From Hemileia vastatrix (lineage: Eukaryota > Basidiomycota > Pucciniomycetes > Pucciniales > Zaghouaniaceae): 64,000 nucleotides of DNA. A program made the position numbers and the translations under genes. Position 1 is the stretch's first letter; each line of letters begins with the position of its first letter. The notes under the pieces are model-generated. The model did not search any database. It saw nothing but the letters and a program-made list of their open reading frames with translations, and was not told the DNA's origin. The DNA lies in assembly GCA_030280995.1 (NCBI GenBank), contig JASXTE010000016.1, forward strand, positions 9,011,501-9,075,500, in the 5' to 3' direction. Below are positions 55,767 to 64,000 of the stretch, one piece after another.

Positions 55767-56964
55767 TGTGGTATAGGCCTTGCAGGTAGCATGATTTTGG
55801 ATTAATCAGCTCGCGTATTCCAGGAAGAACAAAGGAATTCAAAGCGCAGTAGGTAGTGCTAAAAAATAATATGTATTTGTGAGTTTAAAAGAACAAAGGG
55901 AAATAGAAGCACGGAAGAATATTCAGGGTCTGTGCGCTCAGATTTTGCAGAAGGATGCACTGCACAATGGGGAATTGTGTGTTATAAATTTAGGATCACA
56001 AGCGCTGAACAATATGGATTTGTATTTTCCAATAATTGTGTGTTACGCATTAAGGAAGGACTCAAGTGCATAGTATACTGCACCACGTCTAGTGTGGTAA
56101 CTTACTGAAACAGGTAATGTAAGAGGTTTACTAGGGAAGTGGGTTGTCAGAACTATGGACTTAGTAATGAAGTAAGGAGAGCGGGGACTCAATCACAAAA
56201 CTACCCAAGAGTCAAGGCGACTAGGATAACCATTAGAAGGAGTCAAAACTTGGAAGTAGCGCTGAAACGAAACAAATGTACAGTCAGGATCGCGCATATG
56301 GAGTATGAGTGAAACAAGTTAATACTAGTGTTAGTAAGCATAGGAGTCAGCGCTGGAGATCCATTAGGGAACTGTATCTTGAGAACTGATAAAATATAAA
56401 AAGGAGGACTATTTGATAGGGATAGGGTGTTGCATCTAGTAAGAAAGTAAACATAACAATTGACAAATAATTAGTTAGTATACGAGTAGTTAATAATTGT
56501 GGAATCAAGTATAAGAAATTAGATTTTCTGCGGTAAACTGTTTGAGAATATATTAAAGATATTTCTGAGTCTTTTGTCATTTGTGCATCTGTGTGTGTGG
56601 ATTTCATGTAGTATAGTAAAAGAACGCAACATAGAGAGAATATATAGATTCAGTAGGATTGACTATTATTAGAGTTATTTTATTGCTATAATAAGGCATA
56701 TTCAAAGAGAGCGCTTCAAGAGGGAGTAGCTGTGGATATTAGCGCTTGTTAAGAATAGATATATCCAGATAGTAATACTTGTTTTTTCCTTATCTTTTTA
56801 AACTCATCTCTCAACTTATAAACTTTCTAATCAAATATTAGTGTTACACATTATTGCGCTGTCTTAAAAAATAAGAGTGGCAGGTGCTTCTTTTTAGAAA
56901 TTGAAAAGAAGAACCAACCCATCTCGCATTGTGTCTACTGCTTAGTACTTTAGAACTTTCTACA
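55767..56964 (+). mobile_element. LTR of unassigned retrotransposon (same family as 15768-16983)
   Basis: 1198 bp, TGTGGTATAGGCC at left and CTTTCTACA at right. Shared blocks with 15768-16983 include aggtagcat, gcgcagtaggtagtgct, gactcaatcacaaaactacc, gagtatgagtgaa and gcttgttaagaatag. attggtatcagcc follows directly. This could be an initiator-tRNA-Met primer site (TGGTATCAG) of the lost interior, but it could equally be the end of the RG4 LTR. Confidence 0.7.
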
Positions 56965-56966
56965 AT

Positions 56967-58160
56967 TGGTATCAGCCAGTCGTCTAGAAGAAAGAGAAGA
57001 AGATAGGAGGGAAGGCAAAATAATGGAGTAGGATAAAGTATATGAATGAGAAGAGTATTTTTTTTAAAAGAGGGGGGCAATGAAGTAAATTGGAGTCTTG
57101 ACAAAATTGTAAGGAATTATTTAAATTGTAATATATTGTAACTAATAGTTTTATTCAAAGCGTAACAATCAATGATAGCTATTTTTAAACTTAAAGCAAC
57201 CTATAATTATTTATATAGTATTTTAATTAAAAATGTAGTACTAATAAAAATAATAAATAAACGTAGTATATTTAAAATATATTTAAGTGAGTGTATAATA
57301 AGTAATGAGCTACCAGAGAGGTTTCCAAAGCCCTTTTATAGGCAAGAGGACCTTCTGGAGTGTTCCAATAGTACTTACAAAAAAGTAAAATAATGTGAAA
57401 TAAATAATTAAAAGAATTTAATTAAAAACAATAAAAATAAACCCGTGATTAAGCAACCATTTTTTCCCATCAGAAATTTCTAAAAAAGAATAGAATTAAT
57501 ATAACATAAACTACGTGAGTATAGAAAATGAGAACTATGAGAAGGAAATCTAAAGACAGAATACAAATAGCTAAAAAAAGGTTAAATAAAATAAACAGAA
57601 TTATTTTTATACTTTTAAATAATCTTAATTCAGTATAAGTAAAGGTAATTTAATTATTTTAACTATTTCAAGTAATTTAATTATTAAATTAATTGAAACA
57701 ACTAATTAATTTAATAAAGTAACTTATTTAAAATGAGACATTAAATTTAATCATATTAAATAATTTTTTTTAATTAATTTAGTAATTTTAGTGACACAAT
57801 TAGGGGTCAAAGAAGCTCCCAATATTTATGGATAGTATTATATGATAAGTTGTATTTAGTTTATATAAATTTTATTATTGAAATTCTAATTACAGTGTAA
57901 GTTAAATTTACACTTATAATATAATTTTAAATAATTAATTTATACATACAAAGTGCGCCATGATATTATAGAATATAATATTGTTTATGTAATAAAATTT
58001 ATTTAATAATAAAATTAAGTATTGTAATTATTTTATTTATTCATAAAATATTTATAATTTTATTTTAATAATATTTTTTAATTACATAATGTTATTACTT
58101 TATATGATTGCAGTAATTTAGTATATAAATTACTGGGCTCCTGAGATAGCCTGGCTGACA
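56967..58160 (-). repeat. RG4 3' LTR
   Basis: About 1194 bp, ending ggctgaca (TGTCAGCC on the minus strand) next to a polypurine tract and the pol end, so it is the 3' LTR of the element to its right. Homologous to the solo LTRs at 7827 and 53476. Minus-strand TATAAAAG at 57333-57340. The left limit is uncertain by a few bases. Confidence 0.82.
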
Positions 58161-58172
58161 CTCCCTCACTCT
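58161..58172 (-). other. RG4 polypurine tract
   Basis: The minus strand reads AGAGTGAGGGAG immediately before the LTR start TGTCAGCC. A classic plus-strand primer that fixes the orientation. Confidence 0.8.
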
Positions 58173-58861
58173 AAAAAAAACAATAAAAAAAATGCTAAGA
58201 TTTTTTCTTTTTATACTTTTTTAACAGAGTAGGGAGATTTAAATTTCTTTTCCAGGTATCGATGCATCATGTTCAGATGACTTATTCTTATATCTCAATA
58301 AATATTCAATACTTCTTTCAGAAGTGATAATTCTATCATTGAGAATTTTCTCAATTTTTGCAGTTTCTGTGACTTCCTGAGGGTTTTTACTTAGGTCTTC
58401 CCCTTCTTTTGGGAAATAAGTCACTGTTAGAAGTATAAGGTTTAAGCGAAGAAATGGGAAAAACAGGATGTTTTCTATCATATGGAGAATACAATACACC
58501 TTCTACTGAATTATCACCAACCATTCTTTTAACAACAAATGGTCCTACAAAAGGATCTTTTAATTTGTTGTTACCTTGTAAATTGAAATGGAAAGTAGAT
58601 ATCAACACTTCATCACCCTTTTTAAAAGTGTATTCTTTATGGGATTTATCCCATCTTTTCTTTTCATATTCAAATGCTTTATCAATACAGCTTTGAGCAT
58701 GTTTTCTGTATAGCACTTGCATTTGCATAAAAGATTTTACACCAGGATGTAGTTCCAACTTAGGTAATTTATTATTGAGAATCTGAACAGGAGTTTTTGG
58801 GACATAACCTAACCAAAGCTCAAAAGGCTTTTTCTCAGTGACAGAATGAACAGTGCTATTA

Positions 58862-60352
58862 TATGCAAATTCAAGACCAGGCAAAAGAGTAACCCAGTCA
58901 TGAGTAAATCTGTAATTGTCTTTATATTACAAACCAAAGGCACAATACCTTCTAATCATATCTTCCAGAGTTTGAATCATCCTTTCAGCTAGACCTTCTG
59001 TCTGAGGATGATGAGCTGTAGATAACTTTAGCTCACAGCCACAAATATCCATTAAAGAGGTCCAAAACTCAGAAGTAAATTTTGGATCTCTATCAGAGAT
59101 AATGGCTTTTGGGAATCCAATAATATTAAACATGGAAGACCACCATAAGAAAGCTAATTCTTTGGTGGATACATCTTTGTGGGTTGGAATAAATTTACAC
59201 ATTTTTGTGAATCTATCTACTATCACCCAACAAGAGTTATAACTGTCTTTACCTGCTACAGGAAGACCAGTGACAAAATCCATGTTAATTATTTGCCAAG
59301 GAGCATTAGATGCTTCAATATGTTTCAGTAAACCTGCTCTCTTACCTGTTAATCTCTTAGATTTTTGGCAAGAATCACAAGATTCAACATATAATTTTGT
59401 ATCTTAAGACATATTAGCCCACCAAGCAGTGTTTTTGATTCTAATCAATGTTTTTTCTAGATCAAAATGACCAGCTAATATGTCATCATGACAAAGTTTG
59501 AGGATAGTTTCTTTCATAGAAGGGGCAATTACCATTACATTTGTCAGCTTTCTTTTATAATAAATATAACCATCTTCAATAGAAAACTTTCCTTTCATCA
59601 AAGCACTTTGATATTTTGCAGGAAGAGTTTTAATCAATGCTTGAATTGAAGCATTCTTAGGATCATTTAAGATAGTAACTAGTTTATTAAAATCAGAATC
59701 TTTATCATATGAATCCAGTATTAATTGTAGTAACTCTTCTTCCATATCAACTATAAATATACCATAGATATGAACAATATTATCTTCAGGCACATAAGCA
59801 GGATTCGAGTCATTATTTGGCAGAGGAAGTCTGGACAGCATAACAACATTGGAGTGAACATTTCCAGCTCTATGGATATTTGTCATCCGTCCTCTGTATT
59901 CTTGAACAGCAAGTTGCTACCTGAACATGTGTCTATTAGATGTTTTCAGGTTTAAGAGGGATTTCACAGCACTACAGTCAGTTACCAATTCAAACTTTAG
60001 TCATCTAGATAGTAATGAAGTTTCTCAAGAGCCCAAACAACTGCTAAGCACTCTAATTGAGTGGCACCATATTTTAATTCACTATTTCTTAAGGTTCTTG
60101 AAATATAACAAATTACAACTTCTGAGGTTTTATCATTAATAATTTGTTTCTGGTGTAAGGCAGCACCCAGACCAACAAAACTAGCATCTGTATAAAAGAC
60201 AAATTGTTTGTTAAAGTCTGGAAGAGCTAAGATAGGGGTTGTCATTAAGAAAATTTTTAAAGTATCAAAAGCCTTTTGACAGTCACTATTCCAGATGAAT
60301 GCAACATCTTTCCTAGTGAGTTTGGTAAGAGGTAAGGCTATAACTTGATAAT
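58862..60352. repeat. RG4 tandem duplication, unit 1 (1491 bp)
   Basis: atgcaaattcaagaccaggc at 58863 recurs at 60354, and ttcctagtgagtttggtaag at 60310 recurs at 61801, an offset of 1491 bp in both. The unit spans RNase H to the integrase core. It carries its own stops and frameshifts and differs from unit 2 by scattered substitutions. Confidence 0.93.
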
Positions 60353-61843
60353 TATGCAAATTCAAGACCAGGCACTAGAGTGACCCAGTCATGAGTAAAT
60401 CTGTCATTGTCTTTATATTCTAAACCAAAGGCACAATACCTTCTAATCATATCTTCCAGAGTTTGAATCATTCTTTCAGCTAGACTATCAGTCTGAGGAT
60501 GATGAGCTGTAGATAACTTTAGCTCACAGCCACAAATATCCATCAAAGAGGTCCAAAACTCAAAAGTAAATTTTTGATCCCTATCAGAGATAATGGCTTT
60601 TGGAAAACCAATAATATTAAACATGTAAGACCACCATAAGAAAGCTAATTCTTTTGTATTTACATCTTTGTGGGTAGGAATAAATTTGCACATTTTTGTG
60701 AATCTATCTACTATTACCCAACAAGAGTTATAACTGTCTTTACCTGCTACAGGAAGACCAGTGACAAAATCCATGTTAATTATTTGCCAAGGAGCATTAG
60801 GTGCTTCAATATGTTGTAGTAAACCTTCTGTTTTACCTGTCAACCTTTAAAATTTCTGGCAGGAATCACAAGATTCAACATATAATTTTGTATCTTCTGA
60901 CATATTAGCCCACCAAGCAGTGTTTTTGATTCTAATCAATGTTTTTTCTAGATCAAAATGACCACATAATATGTCATCATGACAAAGTTTGAGGATAGTT
61001 TCTTTCCTAGAAGGAGGGATTATAATTACATTAGTAAGCTTTCTTCTATAATATATATAACCATCTTCAATAGAAAACTTTCTTTAATCAAAGCATTTTG
61101 ATAATCTGCAGGGAGAGTTTTAATTAATGCTTGAATTGAAGCATTCTTAGGATCATTTAAGATATTAACTAATTTATTTAAATCAGAATCCTTATCATAT
61201 GAATCCAGTATTAATTGTAATAACTCCTCTTCCATATCAACTATAAATATACCATGGATATGAATAGTATCATCTTCAGGTACATAAGCAGAATTGGAGT
61301 CATTATTTGGCAGAGGCAGTCTTGACAGCATATCAACATTGGAGTGAACATTTCCAGCCCTATGGATAATTGTCATCCGTCCTCTGTAGTCTTGAACAGC
61401 AAGTTTCCACCTGAACATATGTCTATTAGGTGTTTTCAGGTTTATGAGGGACTTTACAGCACTAAAGTCAGTTACCAATTCAAACTTTTGGTCTTCTAGA
61501 TAGTAATGAAGTTTCTTAAGAGCCCAAACAACTGCTAAGCACTCTAATTGAGTGGCACCATATTTCAATTCAATATTTCTCAAGGTTCTTGAAATATAAC
61601 AAATTACAACCTCTGAGGATTTATCATTTATAATTTGTTTCTGGTGGAGGGTAGCACCCAGACCAACAAAGCTAGCATCTGTATACAGGACAAATGGTTT
61701 GTTAAAGTCTGGAAGAGCTAAGATAGGGGCTGTCATTAAGCAACTTTTAAAAGTGTCAAAAGCTTTTTGACAGTCACTACTCCAGATGAATGCAACATCT
61801 TTCCTAGTGAGTTTGGTAAGAGGTAAGGCTATGACCTGATAAT
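60353..61843. repeat. RG4 tandem duplication, unit 2 (1491 bp)
   Basis: Upstream copy in the reading direction. Its integrase core is better preserved (HPQTDSLAERMIQ). Protein context changes abruptly at 60352: integrase PGLEFA is followed by NYQVIALPLTKL, which belongs to the RT/RNase H junction. Confidence 0.93.
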
Positions 61844-62022
61844 TGTTAATATATTGCCTGTAATAGCCACACATACCCAAAAAACTTTGGATTTCTCTCA
61901 CATAAGTTGGTGCTTTCACATTTTGAATGGCAGAAACTTTGTTTTGGTCTACACAAATTTGTAGGCCAGACACAACATGGCCAAGGACTTTTAAAGATTG
62001 AAAACCAAATTTACACTTTTTC

Positions 62023-62450
62023 AAGGACAAGGCCATATTGATTTCATCCATTTTTTGAAAAATTCTATTCAAGTGAATCATATGTTCATCAAAATTTTTA
62101 TAAAAAATTATGATATCTTCAATATACACCATGAGCCATCCTTCAATGATTTCCTGATAGAAAGTGTTATCCATGACTTTCAGGAAAACTTAAGGGGCAT
62201 TTTTAGGGCCAAATTGCATTCTAACTACACTTTTTTAAGGACAAGGTCATATTGATTTAATCCATTTTTTGAAAAACTCTATTCAATTGAACCATATGTT
62301 CATCAAAAGTTTTAGAAAAAACTATGATATCATCAATATACACCATGAGCCATCCTTCAATGATTTCCTGATGGAAACTGTTATCCATGACTTTCTGGAT
62401 AACTGAATGTGCATTTTTGGGGCTAAATGGCATTCTAATATACTTATATA
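62023..62450. repeat. RG4 214-bp tandem duplication of the RT catalytic region
   Basis: aaggacaaggccatattgat at 62023 and aaggacaaggtcatattgat at 62237 begin two copies. Both encode the WLMVYI(D/E)DII block. 214 is not a multiple of three, so the duplication shifts the frame. The right copy keeps YIDD and the left copy has YIED. Confidence 0.9.
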
Positions 62451-64000
62451 TTCCCATATGAGTAGACATAAGCAAAAAATTCAGAGAATTTTTCTCAAAT
62501 GGAACTTGTTGATACCCTTTGTTACCATCCAGACAACTAATAAAATTTGCACCTTGCAAAGTAGCATGAATTGAATTAATTCTGGGTAAAGGATAAATAT
62601 CATCAACAGTATAAGTGTTTAATGCTCTGTAATCTCCACATAATCTAGCCTTATCTTTTTCATAAGAAATCAAGACTGGGGAGATGACACAATATTGAGG
62701 GGTGACATCCAATTTCTCAATGATGTTCATTTTTAATAATGTGGCAATATTATCTTCAATATCCTTTCTTTTTGTTGGAGAAGCAGGATATGGTTTTTTC
62801 CTAATACTAGGAGGAATATCACTCAAGTTACAGGATAAGGTAATTTTCATTTTTTCCTGAAAACTTCGCAAGACATGAGAACCATGAGCAAAAGCCATAG
62901 GGAAAGAAGTAATTGAGACAACAATAGAATCCTTTTGTTCACTAGTTAAATGATCACCAAAATAAGCAGTATTTATTTCATTTAATAAATCATCCATTTC
63001 AATTGTTGGTCTGCCTTTACACTGGATGAGTGAGTTACAAGACTTTAACAGATGCCCAGAAGGTTTTCTAGGGGAGGAAATTTTGAATTTTCTTTTGCCA
63101 TTCAATCCCACAGTGAAGAAATTATTTTCTGGGTCCAATTTCACACCAAACATGGTCAAAATATGATTACCCATAATAAACCAATTGCTTAAATTATCAT
63201 TTTTCATGACAAAAAATTCACAAATAGCTCTGAAAAAACCACCATTATATTTGAAGAATACAGAGGTTTTATATTTGCCAATAGGAATTAAGGTAGAACC
63301 ATACCCTCTCCATTTTTCAGAAGTACTAGGTAATAAGTTACTCAAATAATCCTTATCTACTGAAGCTAAAGCTTTTTCAGACACTACACTTCCTGCAGCA
63401 CCAGAATCAAGAACTACATCAACATTTTTACCATTAATGATAACAGGTGCCTTCAAAGGGTATATGGCTATATAATTGTTAGTAATATCTTTAATTACCT
63501 CAGCATTTTCTACTGAAGATAAATCCAATACACATTCTTCAGATATATTATCTAAATAATGGACATCCTGTTCCAACATGAAAACATCTTTAACAGATTC
63601 ATTGTCATAGGAGATATTACTTTCACACTCACTAGAAAAATCATTGATATAAATTTCAGCCTTATCAGTGTCCTCATTGTGTTCAACAAGATTAATTTTC
63701 TTGTCACAAACATGACTCTTTTGCCATGGTTTTTTACATTTATAACAAGTATTTGTTGCTAATTGTTTAGGTGCAACTGGGGCAGAGGGTCTACCAGCTT
63801 TTTCTGGGGGCTTTGTAGAGGGTTTATTCTGATCATTATAAGATTTACCAAGGTAATTCTTAGGTTCATATCTATGGATGAGTAGTACCTCATTACAAAT
63901 ATTAATTAAAGAAGAATGTTCCCTCACATGCTCAGTTCTAGCTACAATGAAATCTCTAAGAGAATTTGGCAATTTAAACAAGATTTTATCTCTCCAAATA

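Larger units (their letters stand above)
58239..64000 (-). pseudogene. pol: RG4: Ty3/gypsy gag-pol with duplicated segments, open at the window edge
   Basis: On the minus strand the frame entering from beyond 64000 (to 62257) holds the gag end with CYKCKKPWQKSHVC, retropepsin (VDVVLDSGAAGSVVS) and RT (SPVLISYEKDKARLCGDYRA; catalytic YIDD in MVYIDDIIVFSKTF). After a 214-bp duplication a second RT end follows with YIED. RNase H is next (VLYTDASFVGLGA; LECLAVVWAL; NVDMLSRLP), then integrase with HDDILAGHF...ESCDSCQK, MDFVTGLPV, ISDRD and LAERMIQTLEDM. RNase H plus integrase core then repeat (58862-60352). The end is the integrase tail (GDEVLISTFHFNLQ), GRPK and, in another phase, a chromodomain-like end (AKIEKILNDR...IEYLLRYKN). 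Stops include TAA near 59402. The 5' LTR is outside the window. Confidence 0.93.

Overview
The window looks like gene-poor, AT-rich repeat DNA from a basidiomycete, most likely a rust fungus (Pucciniales). I recognise no intact host gene. The rust assignment rests on resemblance of the Ty3/gypsy gag and pol proteins and of a transposase remnant to families I know from large rust genomes. It is an inference from recalled family features, not a database result.

Layout. 1-1204: nothing recognised. 1205-7647: an old, 5'-truncated Ty3/gypsy copy on the + strand (pol decay, then two minus-strand accessory genes), carrying a 262-bp CACTA-like MITE. 7827-9001: solo LTR. 9-14.3 kb: AT-rich DNA with an LTR remnant and two short palindrome-ended elements. 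14347-34198: one nested Ty3/gypsy element on the minus strand (RG2 here), with 5' LTR 33100-34198 and 3' LTR 14347-15426. Its gag-pol is split by a 4.6-kb CACTA-like insertion (22009-26631), and its 3' part holds two + strand accessory genes, one split by a further LTR. 34446-35134: palindrome-ended element with a 250-bp pentanucleotide array. 36045-37030: decayed Tnp2/CACTA-type transposase. 38640-47850: a Helitron helicase remnant (minus) split by a complete chromovirus, RG3 (39032-47288, 803-bp LTRs, TSD TAACC). 48.1-50.2 kb: low-complexity and tandem repeats. 50.2-55.8 kb: a 1.65-kb tandem satellite interrupted by two solo LTRs. 55767-56964: LTR of another family. 56967-64000: a third Ty3 chromovirus (RG4, minus), running off the right edge, with two internal tandem duplications in pol.

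The most interesting system is an antisense accessory gene between pol and the 3' LTR of two unrelated Ty3/gypsy families (RG2 and RG3). These genes run against gag-pol and encode a fungal Zn(II)2Cys6 binuclear-cluster motif (C-x2-C-x6-C-xn-C-x2-C-x6-C), a Ser/Pro-rich or acidic linker, and a helical C-terminus. RG2 and its older relative each carry two in tandem. This suggests LTR retrotransposons that carry their own antisense-transcribed DNA-binding regulator.

All boundaries were read by eye. Protein-coding elements carry stops and frameshifts, and most coding entries are pseudogenes.
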